Numbered from the stretch's first letter, positions 7,756 to 16,661 are shown. The stretch: DNA of 47,704 bases from an uncultured Kiritimatiellota bacterium (GCA_934643865.1 CAKUCX010000021.1:1-47704); one strand, 5' to 3'. Program-made: numbers and translations. The notes: a model not told the origin generated them from the sequence alone.

Positions 7756-9570
7756 TCACATGCCGAGCAGCCGGAAGGACTTCGCCGCCACCTCGACGGC
7801 GCCGTCGGCGCAGGGCCTGGACGTGTGGTTCACGTAGAGGCGCGCGCCGTTCGCGTAGGTGACGCGCACGAACCCGTCGGAGAGAATCCGGTGCTCCGTC
7901 ATCTCCTCCAGCTGGAGGGGGCGCAGCGTCTTGAACTGCTCCCACGCCTTCACGATGCCCGGCATGTTCCGCTCGTTCAGGCTGTAGAAGATCGGCCGCC
8001 CGCCGTACTCGACGAGCGTGAGGTTGTCTTCGGGCGACAGGACCTCCTGCGTGATCTTGTCGGGGTTCGACAGCACGACGTCGTGGAACGCAAGCTCGAA
8101 GAACGGCACGAAGCGGTCGACGGCGGACTTCCGGCCCTTCGCCTCGGCCTGGCGCTTGCCGCGCATCGGCGCGCAGACGTAGTTGATGTAGTCGACCTGG
8201 CCGAGCAGGTGGTCCATGCAGCACTCGCTCGAAAAGCCGCCGAAGAGCGCGTGGCAGCGCTTCGCGACGGCGAGCTGCACGGCGGCCTGTTCCTTCGTGG
8301 TGGCGGGATGGCGCGGGTCGGAGCAGCGGTAGGGCTGCACGGCCGTGAAGACGTCGATGTAGTGGCAGCCCCGGAAGCCGAGCTGCGCGATCCGCTCCAG
8401 GTCGCCCGGCAGGAACGTCGCCCAGGCGTGCTTCAGGCAGAGGTTGTGGGCCTTGCCGCCGGACCACGCGCCGTTCGTGTAGAGCGAGCCGTCCGGCTTC
8501 TTGCAGGCGATCTCGCCCCCCCGCCAGTCGGGCGAGCAGGTGAAGCAGTCCGTGTAGTTGGAGTGCCCGTCGACGAGGTAGCCGAGCGCGCGGCCGCCCT
8601 CGCAGAGCCGGCGCAGGCCGGCTTCGCCGCCGGGCCCCTCCTCGACCGGGAACGACGTCGGGCAGCGTCCGTCGTAGCCGCCGTTCTGCCAGCCCGCGAC
8701 GCAGAGCGCGACGTCGTCGACGCCCGCCGCCTTGAGCTTCTTCAGGCGTTCGAGCGTCTGGTCATAGGTGACGTACGTCTGCACCGGCGGCTCGTCGGCG
8801 GCCGTGAAGTCGCGGTTCGAGTCCGGCAGCTTCCACGGCTTGCCCGCGTGGGTCTGGCGGATCGCCACCGACCGCGCGAGCTGCGCAAGCTGCGGGCGCG
8901 TGCGGATCCGCTCCTTGAGCGTGCGGATCGACGGATCCTGCGCGAAGCGGTAGCTGCGATACGCCTTCGCCATCGCATTGTAGTCCGCCTCCGGCGGCAG
9001 CTGGTAGAAGACGACCGTCATGTCCTCGTAGGGCGCCGCACCGATCTCGGAGATGCGCCAGCGCGGGAACATCTCGTAGCGGCCCTTCCGCGCGAGGAGG
9101 AGCAGGTCATGTTCGAAGCGCATGCCCTCCATCACGGCGAGGAAGACGTGCTGCGGCGTCTTCATCGCGTAGTAGGGCATGTAGAGCCAGCCCCGGTGCT
9201 GGATCCACGTCAGCTCGTCGCGGGCGAAGTCGAAGACGAGGCCGCGCTGGGCGAGCGCATAGCCCGCGTCGCCCTTGCGCGCCTGCGCGACGTCGGCGTG
9301 GATCTCCACGTCCACGACGTCCGGCGTGATCTCCTCCTTCGCCACCGTGAAGGCGAGGCCGCCGTCCGCGCGCCGCACGCCTTCCAGCTTCCGCACGCGC
9401 AGACGCGTGTGCTGCGGGCCCATGAACCAGGCCTCCGCCTGCACCGGCCGCGCCGCGAGCGCGGGCATCGGCGGCCGCCGCCGCGCCTCCGCCGTCCCCA
9501 CGCTCGAACAGCCCGCCAGGCACGCACCCAGCGCAAGCCCCGCCATCACATGAAGCAGACCTCTTTGCAT
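7756..9570 (-). CDS. DUF5696-like lipoprotein, putative glycoside hydrolase
   Basis: A 604-residue putative lipoprotein. The N-terminus MQRGLLHVMAGLALGACLAGCSS has a lipobox (LAGC), so the mature protein would be membrane-anchored on the far side of the inner membrane. The central part (about residues 250-500) resembles the barrel of DUF5696/GH101-type proteins, with strand-like blocks VDDVALCVAGWQNGGYDG, YLVDGHSNYTD and GFRGCHYIDVF. The aspartate in YIDVF and the acidic residues in SSECCMDH are catalytic candidates. Activity and substrate are not established. The ATG at 9570 has GGAAGGAAAG just upstream; an earlier ATG at 9603 has no ribosome-binding site. It lies 44 nt after the beta-strand protein gene and 49 nt before the SDR, consistent with one operon linking extracellular degradation to sugar oxidation. 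Confidence 0.65.
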   Translation of the reverse strand: MQRGLLHVMAGLALGACLAGCSSVGTAEARRRPPMPALAARPVQAEAWFMGPQHTRLRVRKLEGVRRADGGLAFTVAKEEITPDVVDVEIHADVAQARKGDAGYALAQRGLVFDFARDELTWIQHRGWLYMPYYAMKTPQHVFLAVMEGMRFEHDLLLLARKGRYEMFPRWRISEIGAAPYEDMTVVFYQLPPEADYNAMAKAYRSYRFAQDPSIRTLKERIRTRPQLAQLARSVAIRQTHAGKPWKLPDSNRDFTAADEPPVQTYVTYDQTLERLKKLKAAGVDDVALCVAGWQNGGYDGRCPTSFPVEEGPGGEAGLRRLCEGGRALGYLVDGHSNYTDCFTCSPDWRGGEIACKKPDGSLYTNGAWSGGKAHNLCLKHAWATFLPGDLERIAQLGFRGCHYIDVFTAVQPYRCSDPRHPATTKEQAAVQLAVAKRCHALFGGFSSECCMDHLLGQVDYINYVCAPMRGKRQAEAKGRKSAVDRFVPFFELAFHDVVLSNPDKITQEVLSPEDNLTLVEYGGRPIFYSLNERNMPGIVKAWEQFKTLRPLQLEEMTEHRILSDGFVRVTYANGARLYVNHTSRPCADGAVEVAAKSFRLLGM

Positions 9571-9614
9571 CGTCTTTCCTTCCTTCGCTTGTTTTCCGTT
9601 CATCTAAAGACACC

Positions 9615-12599
9615 TCATCGGACAAGGAGAAGCGTTCCCGGCGTCCCCACGATCAGCCGGCCGTCGCCCGCGAGATGGCCGCCCCCGTGTACCCGGTCGT
9701 AGACGCCGGAGGGCTTGCGCACGCCGTCGAGCGTCAGGCCGCCCACGCGCTGCACCACGCCCGCCGGCAGTTCGATCACGCCCGTCCCGGCGAGCTCGAC
9801 CTCCGTCTCCTGCGAGAACACCTTGCCGTGGCGCAGCTCCAGCACGCCGCCGGAGACGCGCACCCGCCGCGCCGCCGGCCACGTCGCGGCCGTCGTCGCC
9901 ACATACGACGTGAACGCCTCGCCGGCCTGGCCGCGCGGATGCGTCGTGTCGTCGAACGCCAGCGTCTCCCCGGCCTTCGTGAAGACGAGCCGCCCCGCCG
10001 TCACCTCCACGCGCCCCGTCGAGGTGGACGCGCCCATCGAATAGTGCGTGAGCGTGCCCGTCTTGACGAGCCCCGCGCCGCCGCGAAACGAAATCGAGTC
10101 CACGACCTGCGTCGCACCGTGGATCTGGAGGTACGGATCCGAGACGACCCCGCCGACATTGCCCGCGAGATTCGTCGTGATCTGGTTGTCCGCCAGCCGC
10201 ACGACGGCGTCCGTCGCGCTCGTGACGACGCCGGGGACGCGCTCGGAGAAGAGGACGTCCACCTCCTGGTCGACGCCGCAGAGGTCCCACGTACCGGCGC
10301 GCACGAAGCGGATGCCGCGCACGAGGTTGCCCGCGCACTTCGTGTTCGTCGGCGTGGCCATGAAGTTCGGAGCCTCCGTGTAGAGCGTCGCGTTCGTCGC
10401 GCCGACGATCAGGCCGCGCGCGAACTTGTTGCCGCCCACCCTGAAGCGCCAGTCAAGCGCGGGATGCGGCGTGTCGAGCGCGGACGGCGGCAGGTTCCAC
10501 GTGTAGGACGACGTCAGCAGCAGGAGGCGCGTCACCTCGGCGGGCGCCTCCTCCACCGTCACGCCGATGCGCCCGGACGTCGCCGTGCTGGACGCCGAGA
10601 ACGCCGAATTGTTGTTCGCGCCCATGTACGAAAGGCCGCCCCGGAAGCGCACCTGCGCGTCCGCTTCGAGGCGGAAGTTCTGCGCGTTGAGGTTTCCGTC
10701 ATCCGTCAGCACGCATGCGCCCGCGACGACCGTCTCCCCGGCTGGAAACGCCGCAAAGGGATTCGGGCAGGCATCGAACGCGGGCCTGACCTGCGCCAGG
10801 ACCGAACCCGTGCCGAAGGTGGGAATCTGCGCGGCGGAGTGGACCTTGACCACCGTCCGTTCGTCGCCGGAAGCTCCATCTGCACGGAAGAAGGTTCGTA
10901 CCCCGTAGACCTCCTCCTTCGGCCCAGTTAAAACCAGCGTCGCGAAATGGTTATGGTCCGCGTCCACGACCCACGACCCCGTGCCGATGCGCGTGAGCGT
11001 CGTCTCGGAGAGCGCGGCCACGTGCGCGCCCGCCGCGAGCGTCAGGTCGTTCGTGAGCGCCCAGGTCTGGTCCGCCACGAGGAGGAGCGGCGTCTCGACC
11101 GTGCAGGCGCCGCCGGCCTGCTTCGGCAGGACGAGCCCGCCGCTCCCCAGCCGCACGCGGGCGCCCGCGCCGCCCGTAAGGACGAACGGCGAGGCGGACG
11201 ACACGACAAGCTTCTTAAACGCCACCTCGGTTTGCTCCGGCACGGTCGCGCGCGCGCCGACGGGGAACGTCGCCTCCAGCGCGCCCGATGTCAGGTCGGG
11301 CAGCGTCGCGTTGTCCGCCGCGCCCCAGTTCGCGGGGTTCAGGACCGACGTCTCCGCACCGCCGTTCCCCGTCCACGTCGCCGTGGCCGTCCCGGACGGT
11401 TCCGCGTCGCCCGGCACGAGGACGTACCCGTCGCCGTCGATCCAGTCGCAGTTCCCGCGATGGTACAGGCCGGGCGCGAGCTGTACACCGTCCAGCATGA
11501 ACGTGTTCCCGGCGGCGCCGCGCAGCACGGCGTTCTCCGCCAGGTAGAGCGGCTTCCGGTCCGCCGAACGGAAGAGGGAAATGTTGCCCTTCGGCGCGCA
11601 GAGCGCATGCGGCGTCTCGTTGCGGTACTGCGCCCCGGCGGCAACCCGGAAATGCCACGGGGACACATAGACCGCGCCGTCCGCGAGGCGGAAGACGCCC
11701 CCGTCCACGTAGAGCGAGCCGCCGCCCGTCGACGTCGAGCCCGAGAGCGTGAAGACGGCGTCGTTCGACGGCATCCAGCGGACGACGAGCGCGCCGCCGA
11801 TGAAGCCCGTGAAAACGGTGTCCTGCCAAGTTCCGGCGAGCGTCAGGGTGCGCCCCACCGGGCCTTGGAGCGAATGGGCATGTCCCGTCATGTCCGTCTC
11901 GACGAGCGCGCAGTCGTTGGAGAGGACGACGTCCTCGACGGGGAACGTCACGCACGCCGCGTCGCAGGCACCGAAGAACTCGATCCGCACGCCCCGACGG
12001 GGCGCCGAACCGTAGTGCGTGCCGTCAATCTGCCGCGAGGCGCGCCCGAGCCCCAGCGTCCCGCCGCACAGGCGGACCTTCAGGTTGTCCGGGAATCCGG
12101 GGTTCGTGCCGGCGGACGCGCAGAGAACCATCTCGCCGGGGCCGCTCTTGCCGATGACGGTCTGCGGATCCGGATAGACCGAGATGTCGAAAGAGGTCTT
12201 CGCGCCCTCACCCACGAAGCTGTCGACGTAATCCCCCTTGAACCGCGAGACATAGGAGAACTTCACCTGTGCGCGGGAATCGTTCGTCACGCCGCCGGAA
12301 CACAGGATGTTCTCCTGGGAGGGCTTCTTCGTCACCTCCACGTTCGCCGAGCCGAGGAACCGCATGCCGTGGAACTTCACGGTCTTCGCCGGCGTGAGCG
12401 CAAGCGGCGCCGTGTTGGTGAACACCACGTCGTCGTCCGTGCCCGGGCACGCCGCAAGGGGCGCGCCGCGCCCGTCGGCCCAGTTGGCGGGATCGTGCAG
12501 CGAAGTGCCGTCCTCCGCGCCCGTCCAGAAGCATTCGGCGGCGGGCGCCGACACGGCGGCCAGCAGCGCCGCCAGTCCAACCCCAATCCGATGTCTCAT
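9615..12599 (-). CDS. Secreted beta-strand-repeat protein (autotransporter-associated type)
   Basis: A 994-residue secreted protein. MRHRIGVGLAALLAAVSAPAAE is a clear signal peptide. Two modules open with a related motif, WTGAEDGTSLHDPANWADG and WTGNGGAETSVLNPANWG, which is typical of proteins with autotransporter-associated beta-strand repeats. Most of the rest alternates short hydrophobic strands with glycine, asparagine and threonine turns. The end reads PSGVYDRVHGGGHLAGDGRL and then GTLLLVR, a tail shared with two other proteins in this window. No autotransporter barrel domain is present. A role in surface display or glycan binding is likely but unproven. The ATG at 12599 has GGAG at proper distance. 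It is the first gene of the long minus-strand string and is divergent from the XylR-like regulator. Confidence 0.75.
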   Translation of the reverse strand: MRHRIGVGLAALLAAVSAPAAECFWTGAEDGTSLHDPANWADGRGAPLAACPGTDDDVVFTNTAPLALTPAKTVKFHGMRFLGSANVEVTKKPSQENILCSGGVTNDSRAQVKFSYVSRFKGDYVDSFVGEGAKTSFDISVYPDPQTVIGKSGPGEMVLCASAGTNPGFPDNLKVRLCGGTLGLGRASRQIDGTHYGSAPRRGVRIEFFGACDAACVTFPVEDVVLSNDCALVETDMTGHAHSLQGPVGRTLTLAGTWQDTVFTGFIGGALVVRWMPSNDAVFTLSGSTSTGGGSLYVDGGVFRLADGAVYVSPWHFRVAAGAQYRNETPHALCAPKGNISLFRSADRKPLYLAENAVLRGAAGNTFMLDGVQLAPGLYHRGNCDWIDGDGYVLVPGDAEPSGTATATWTGNGGAETSVLNPANWGAADNATLPDLTSGALEATFPVGARATVPEQTEVAFKKLVVSSASPFVLTGGAGARVRLGSGGLVLPKQAGGACTVETPLLLVADQTWALTNDLTLAAGAHVAALSETTLTRIGTGSWVVDADHNHFATLVLTGPKEEVYGVRTFFRADGASGDERTVVKVHSAAQIPTFGTGSVLAQVRPAFDACPNPFAAFPAGETVVAGACVLTDDGNLNAQNFRLEADAQVRFRGGLSYMGANNNSAFSASSTATSGRIGVTVEEAPAEVTRLLLLTSSYTWNLPPSALDTPHPALDWRFRVGGNKFARGLIVGATNATLYTEAPNFMATPTNTKCAGNLVRGIRFVRAGTWDLCGVDQEVDVLFSERVPGVVTSATDAVVRLADNQITTNLAGNVGGVVSDPYLQIHGATQVVDSISFRGGAGLVKTGTLTHYSMGASTSTGRVEVTAGRLVFTKAGETLAFDDTTHPRGQAGEAFTSYVATTAATWPAARRVRVSGGVLELRHGKVFSQETEVELAGTGVIELPAGVVQRVGGLTLDGVRKPSGVYDRVHGGGHLAGDGRLIVGTPGTLLLVR

Positions 12600-12656
12600 G
12601 TTCGTCTCCGACTTGCCGTGTTGTCCGAAAGGAGGGCCACCACCCGGTCTGCCCCA

Positions 12657-12683
12657 CGGACGGAAGTATAACACGCCCGTCCG
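12657..12683. promoter_or_regulatory. Inverted repeat around the -10 of the 12599 gene, candidate operator
   Basis: CGGACGG (12657-12663) and CCGTCCG (12677-12683) form a perfect 7-bp inverted repeat with a 13-bp spacer that contains the -10 hexamer. In addition, CCACGGAC occurs as a direct repeat at 12654 and 12684, exactly 30 bp apart. The site lies in the divergent region between the XylR-like regulator and the first operon gene, where a control site is expected. Regulator binding is an inference. Confidence 0.4.
12665..12673 (-). promoter_or_regulatory. Promoter of the long minus-strand operon
   Basis: The minus strand reads TGT-TATACT, an extended -10. Transcription would start near 12658, giving a leader of about 58 nt before the ATG at 12599. 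No good -35 is seen, which fits dependence on an activator. Confidence 0.5.
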
Positions 12684-12710
12684 CCACGGACATTCCAGAT
12701 GCGAAACAAT

Positions 12711-12740
12711 TTCCATAACCAAAACGAAAGATGGTATACT
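12711..12740 (+). promoter_or_regulatory. Promoter of the XylR-like regulator
   Basis: TTCCAT (12711-12716) and TATACT (12735-12740) are separated by 18 nt, with TGG directly before the -10. The ATG at 12750 is only 9 nt after the -10, and no Shine-Dalgarno sequence is present, so the mRNA is nearly or fully leaderless. Confidence 0.6.
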
Positions 12741-12749
12741 CGTTCCAGC

Positions 12750-13934
12750 ATGAAGACGATTCTCGTGTTCCGAACCGGCACGCTCGGCACCTGGCGGGAG
12801 AAGCTGGGCGGCGTGACGGCGTTCGCCAAGGCGAAGGGGTGGCGCGTGCAGACGATCGACGCGCGCGCCGCGGCGCCCGACATCCGCGCGCTGTGTGCCT
12901 TCTGGCGTCCCGACGGCGTTCTCCTGGACGCAAGCGGCCAGACGGACGGTCTGGACGTCCGTGCCCTCGCGGCGCGCCCCTGCGTCGCCCTGACGCCCAG
13001 CTCGGACCGTATCCGCGACCTGTTCCCCTCCGTGCAAAGCGATTCGTACGCCATCGCCCGCATCGCCGCGCGCGAACTGCTGCGCCGGGACGTCGCCTCG
13101 CTCGCGTTCCTCGACGCCCCGGGGTCGCCCAGCTGGTCTGCCACGAAGCGCGAAGCCTTCCGGCAGATCGCGCGTCTGCACGGCCTCGCGCTCACCGTCG
13201 TCACGGCGTCCGGGCTCGCCGCGCTCAAGCGCCCCATCGGCCTCTTCGCCGCGACGGACGCCCTCGCGGCCGAGGCCCTCGTCGCCGCCGAGCGCGCGGG
13301 CCTTGCCGTCCCGGAAGACCTCGCGGTCGTCGGCGTCGACGACGACCCGGAGATCTGCGAAAGCTGCGAACCCACCCTGTCCTCCGTCCGGCCCGACTTC
13401 CACCAGCTCGGCTTCTCCGCCGCCGCCCTGCTCGCCCGGCTCATGCGCGGCGACGCCGACGCGCACGACGCCCTCGTCATCCCCCCCGTCGGACTCGTCC
13501 GCCGGGCCTCCTCCAGCGGCTGCCCGGACGCGCAGGTGCGCCGTGCGCTCGACGACATCCGCCTGCACGCCCACGAAGGCATCACGGCCGCAGACGTGGC
13601 GCGCCTCTTCGGCGCGCGTTCGCGCCGCTCGATTGAGATGCGCTTCAAGGCCGCGACCGGCGAAACGATGACGGACGCCCTCCTCGCCGTCCGTCTCGCC
13701 CGTGCCTGCGACCTTCTCGCCACAGGCCGTACCTCCATTTCGGCCATCGCCAACCGATGCGGCTGGCGGAGCGACCTCGCCTTCCGCAAGGCGTTCAAGG
13801 CCCGCTTCGGCCTCACGCCGACGGCCTACTCGGCCACGCTCTGGTCGCGGTCGAGGCCGGGGATGCCGCGCGCGCCGAGCGGGCCGCCGTCCGGCGCGAG
13901 GTCGCTGCCGAAGCTCCCCGGCTTGAGCCGGTAG
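12750..13934 (+). CDS. XylR-like transcriptional regulator (LacI-type sensor plus AraC HTH)
   Basis: A 394-residue regulator with the architecture of E. coli XylR. A periplasmic-binding-protein-like ligand domain fills about residues 1-265; VPEDLAVVGVDDDPEICESC and the following PTLSSVRPD resemble the LacI family 'P.DiaVvGfDd......pPLttvr'. An AraC-type double helix-turn-helix follows to about residue 362 (ISAIANRCGWRSDLAFRKAF, then KARFGLTPTAY). It probably binds a sugar in the cytoplasm and activates the divergent operon starting at 12599. The upstream in-frame ATG at 12699 lies before the promoter and is rejected. The last ~30 residues (WSRSRPGMPRAPSG onward) lie beyond the HTH and are antisense to the 3' end of the beta-helix gene, so they are probably not functional sequence. 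Confidence 0.85.
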   Translation: MKTILVFRTGTLGTWREKLGGVTAFAKAKGWRVQTIDARAAAPDIRALCAFWRPDGVLLDASGQTDGLDVRALAARPCVALTPSSDRIRDLFPSVQSDSYAIARIAARELLRRDVASLAFLDAPGSPSWSATKREAFRQIARLHGLALTVVTASGLAALKRPIGLFAATDALAAEALVAAERAGLAVPEDLAVVGVDDDPEICESCEPTLSSVRPDFHQLGFSAAALLARLMRGDADAHDALVIPPVGLVRRASSSGCPDAQVRRALDDIRLHAHEGITAADVARLFGARSRRSIEMRFKAATGETMTDALLAVRLARACDLLATGRTSISAIANRCGWRSDLAFRKAFKARFGLTPTAYSATLWSRSRPGMPRAPSGPPSGARSLPKLPGLSR

Positions 13935-15838
13935 TCGCGCTTCGCCTCGTCGATGAACTGGGGCTCGCCGTAGACGCTCCCCCGGTCGAGGCCGAACTCG
14001 GCCTGGTAGCGCGCGAACGCGGCCGCGCCCGCGCCCCACTTCCCCGGTTCGAGGCGGATCTTCGGGTTCCCCGAGCGGCGCTCGCGTCCGTTCACGTGGT
14101 ACTCGCAGACGAGGTTTTCGGGGATCCAGTAGAGGTTGCGGTCCATCTCAAGGCCGTCGCGCGCGGCGGGGTCCTTCACGCGCCAGTCGTTGAAGAAGCG
14201 CGTCGAGCGGTCCGTCGTGCGCACGAAGAGGTTGTTCCGCACGACGAAGTTCGTCGTGGGCGCGGCGTTGTCGTAGAACATGAGGTGCGCGCCGTTCGGG
14301 TTCGGGCGCTGGCCGTGGCTCCAGCAGAACCCCGCGTCGACGCACGTGTTGTGCTCGAAGAGGATGTTGCCCGTGAAGCTGCGGAGGTCGTGGTTCCAGT
14401 ACTCGAACGAGTACTCGGCCTGCCAGATCACGTTGTCGCGCCACGTGACGTCCGTTTCCCACCGGGGGTCGTGGTTCGTCTGGTTTGTGAGCGCCGCGTC
14501 GTAGATCTGCCAGATGCGGTTGCGCTCGACGAGGTTGTTGTGGCACGCGCCCCAGAACTCGATGCCGTTGCCGTAGCGCACGGGGTAGGCGACCTTCCCC
14601 GTCTTCGGGTCCTTCTTCCAGAACTGGAGGCCGCCGCCGATCCAGGAGATGTCGCAGTTGCGGATGACGATGTTGCGCGTGTTGCCGCCGCCGAAGCCGT
14701 GCGCCGCGCCGTAGCGGACGGCGAGGCCGTCGTAGACGACGTCGTGGCAGCCGCCCTCCGAGACGATGTGGCGCGTGAGCGCGAGCTCGATCGAGCGGAA
14801 CGCCTCGCCCGGGTTGCGCGGGTACTTCACGAACACGCGCGCATGCTCCGGGTCGTGCCAGAAGTCGAGGTCCTTCTCCAGCGTCGTCGCCTTCGGCCAG
14901 GGCTTCTCCCAGTCGGGATTGCACCACTTCTTCACGCCCCACGCCGCGCCGTGGTCGCAGATGAAGATCCCGACGTCCACGGGGATCGCCTCCTCATCCT
15001 CCCGCTCCTCCAGGCGCCAGAGGCCGAGGGGCGCGAAGTCGAAGACGGCGCCCTGGGGCATCACGTCGCCGATCGAGAAGTGGAAGCAGCCGTCCGCGAG
15101 GTTGCCAGGCCGGCGGAGCGGCACCTCCAGCGTCTGCCAGTCGGGGCCGATCACGGCGCGCGGCGCCGTGCCCGCAAGCGCGCCCGTCCACGGCGGACGG
15201 TCGAGCGAGAGCCGCAGGCCTTCCAGGCGGAAGGGCTTCGTCGCGCGCACCTTGAGGCGCAGGAGCGCCGCCTCGGGCAGGTTCACGACGCGCGGCCCCC
15301 AGAGCTGCAGGAGGTTCGACGCCGCGCGCACCTTCTTCTCCAGCGTCACGCGCACGAAGCGCTCGCCCCCTTCCGCCACGACGCGCGTCGTGCCCCGGTT
15401 GCCCTCCTGGTAGGAGGCGCTCCAGGCGCCGAAGGCAGTGGCGGCGTCCCAGACCTGCTCCTTCACGACGGGCGGCGTGCGCGGCCGCGTCGCCCAGACG
15501 CCTTCGCCCGCCGGCACCCAGTCCTCGGGGCGGCTGCGGTCGACGCTCTGCTGCAGGATCGGCTTCGGCCCCGTTCCGTAGGTCGCGTAGGTGACGGGCT
15601 TGCCCGGCTCGCCGCTCCGGGGCCGCAGCGTCCCGCGCCACAGCCCGCCGCGCCGGAAGAGGACGCGGTCGCCGGGCTTCACGTCGAGGCGGTTCACCCG
15701 CCCAAGCGTGCGCACGGCCGCCGCCGCGTCCGTGCCGGCCGCCGCGTCGTCGCCGTTTGCGCTGTCCACGTACCACGTCGCCGCGCCGGCGCCGGCCGCC
15801 GCGGAAACACCCAACAGAACCAGTGCGAGTTTCTTCAT
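13826..15838 (-). CDS. Secreted right-handed beta-helix protein (pectate-lyase-like fold)
   Basis: A 670-residue secreted protein with signal peptide MKKLALVLLGVSAAAGAGA. Residues 21-90 (TWYVDSANGDD, then GDRVLFRRGGLWRGTL) match the usual entry to a parallel beta-helix. The region about 340-560 contains the repeated asparagine-rich rungs: NIVIRNCDISWIGGG, NNLVERNRIWQIYDAA, NILFEHNTCVDAG and NFVVRNNLFVR. A beta-sandwich-like stretch at about 140-270 may bind carbohydrate. Polysaccharide lyase or hydrolase activity is plausible; catalytic residues cannot be assigned. The ATG at 15838 has no Shine-Dalgarno sequence, and a TACACT -10 ends 6 nt before it. The last 109 bp overlap the convergent regulator gene. 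Confidence 0.75.
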   Translation of the reverse strand: MKKLALVLLGVSAAAGAGAATWYVDSANGDDAAAGTDAAAAVRTLGRVNRLDVKPGDRVLFRRGGLWRGTLRPRSGEPGKPVTYATYGTGPKPILQQSVDRSRPEDWVPAGEGVWATRPRTPPVVKEQVWDAATAFGAWSASYQEGNRGTTRVVAEGGERFVRVTLEKKVRAASNLLQLWGPRVVNLPEAALLRLKVRATKPFRLEGLRLSLDRPPWTGALAGTAPRAVIGPDWQTLEVPLRRPGNLADGCFHFSIGDVMPQGAVFDFAPLGLWRLEEREDEEAIPVDVGIFICDHGAAWGVKKWCNPDWEKPWPKATTLEKDLDFWHDPEHARVFVKYPRNPGEAFRSIELALTRHIVSEGGCHDVVYDGLAVRYGAAHGFGGGNTRNIVIRNCDISWIGGGLQFWKKDPKTGKVAYPVRYGNGIEFWGACHNNLVERNRIWQIYDAALTNQTNHDPRWETDVTWRDNVIWQAEYSFEYWNHDLRSFTGNILFEHNTCVDAGFCWSHGQRPNPNGAHLMFYDNAAPTTNFVVRNNLFVRTTDRSTRFFNDWRVKDPAARDGLEMDRNLYWIPENLVCEYHVNGRERRSGNPKIRLEPGKWGAGAAAFARYQAEFGLDRGSVYGEPQFIDEAKRDYRLKPGSFGSDLAPDGGPLGARGIPGLDRDQSVAE

Positions 15839-15844
15839 GCGCGC

Positions 15845-15853
15845 AGTGTACCA
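15845..15853 (-). promoter_or_regulatory. Leaderless promoter of the beta-helix gene
   Basis: The minus strand reads TGG-TACACT. The ATG at 15838 begins 6 nt after the hexamer, so the predicted transcription start coincides with the start codon. Confidence 0.55.
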
Positions 15854-15900
15854 TATTTCCCCGCCGCCCGCAGGCGACGGGGCGCTTTTCTGCGCAGGCG

Positions 15901-16626
15901 TCACCGCGCGCAGGCGGCGGCGAGGACGGAGAGGCCGAAGACGGCGGCCGTCTCGGCGCGGAGGATCGTCGGGCCGAACGAGACCGGGACGGCGCGCGCC
16001 AGGAGCGCGGCCAGCTCGGCGGGCGTGAAGTCGCCCTCGGGCCCTACGAAGAGCCCCCAGGAGCGCGCGGCGGTGCCTTCGCGCAGGACGGCCTCCAGAA
16101 GCGGCGGCGGCGGCGGGCGCGTCAGCGCCCCCGCGAACACGCGCCCGCACGTCGCCACGAGATCGAGCGCCGCAGGGAAGTCGACCGCCTCCAGCACCTC
16201 CGGCAGCCATACGGCGTCGCTCTGCCGCGCCGCGTCCTCCGCGATCCGCCGCCACCGTTCCGCCTTCGCGGCGCGCGCGTCCGGCGCGAGGCGCACGATG
16301 CAGCGGTCCGAGATCACGGGGACGATCCGCGCGACGCCCAGCTCCACCGCCTTTTCGATCGTCCAGTCCCAGCGCGAGCCCTTCGTCACGCAGGCGAAGA
16401 GCGTCAGCGGGAACGGACGCGCCCCGGCGCAGACAAGCGGCTGCGGCGCGTCCAGCACGCCGCGCGCCGCGTTCCAGCGGTAGCGCCGCGTGCGGCCGCA
16501 TCCGTCGAAGAGCTCGATGGCCTCGCCGGGCTTCGGGCGCAGCACCTTCAGGTGGCGCGCGGCGTCCGTCGGGAGGTCGGTGACCTCCCGCTCCAGCGCC
16601 TCCGCGTGTACAAGCAGCCGGTGCAT
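15901..16626 (-). CDS. rsmE: 16S rRNA m3U1498 methyltransferase
   Basis: A 241-residue RsmE-type SPOUT methyltransferase that modifies the N3 of U1498 of 16S rRNA using S-adenosylmethionine. The N-terminal substrate domain reads HRLLVHAE, then HLKVLRPKPGEAIELFDG. The family signatures are visible: ATCGRVFAGALTR, then GLFVGPEGDFTPAELAALL, then PVSFGPTILRAETAAVFGL, which form the SAM-binding knot. The length is normal for the family. The start ATG at 16626 is supported by GAGAGGG upstream. It lies 35 nt after the dnaJ stop, so it is the third gene of a grpE-dnaJ-rsmE operon, an order seen in several phyla. Confidence 0.92.
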   Translation of the reverse strand: MHRLLVHAEALEREVTDLPTDAARHLKVLRPKPGEAIELFDGCGRTRRYRWNAARGVLDAPQPLVCAGARPFPLTLFACVTKGSRWDWTIEKAVELGVARIVPVISDRCIVRLAPDARAAKAERWRRIAEDAARQSDAVWLPEVLEAVDFPAALDLVATCGRVFAGALTRPPPPPLLEAVLREGTAARSWGLFVGPEGDFTPAELAALLARAVPVSFGPTILRAETAAVFGLSVLAAACAR

Positions 16627-16661
16627 GGCGATGACCCTCTCGACGCCCCCGCGCCCGTCCG

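Noticed and set aside
15859..15882. 10-bp GC hairpin between rsmE and the beta-helix gene as a terminator
   Set aside because: The stem includes a G-U pair and is followed by AAAT, not U residues, on the rsmE strand. A T-run exists only on the other strand, where no gene ends.
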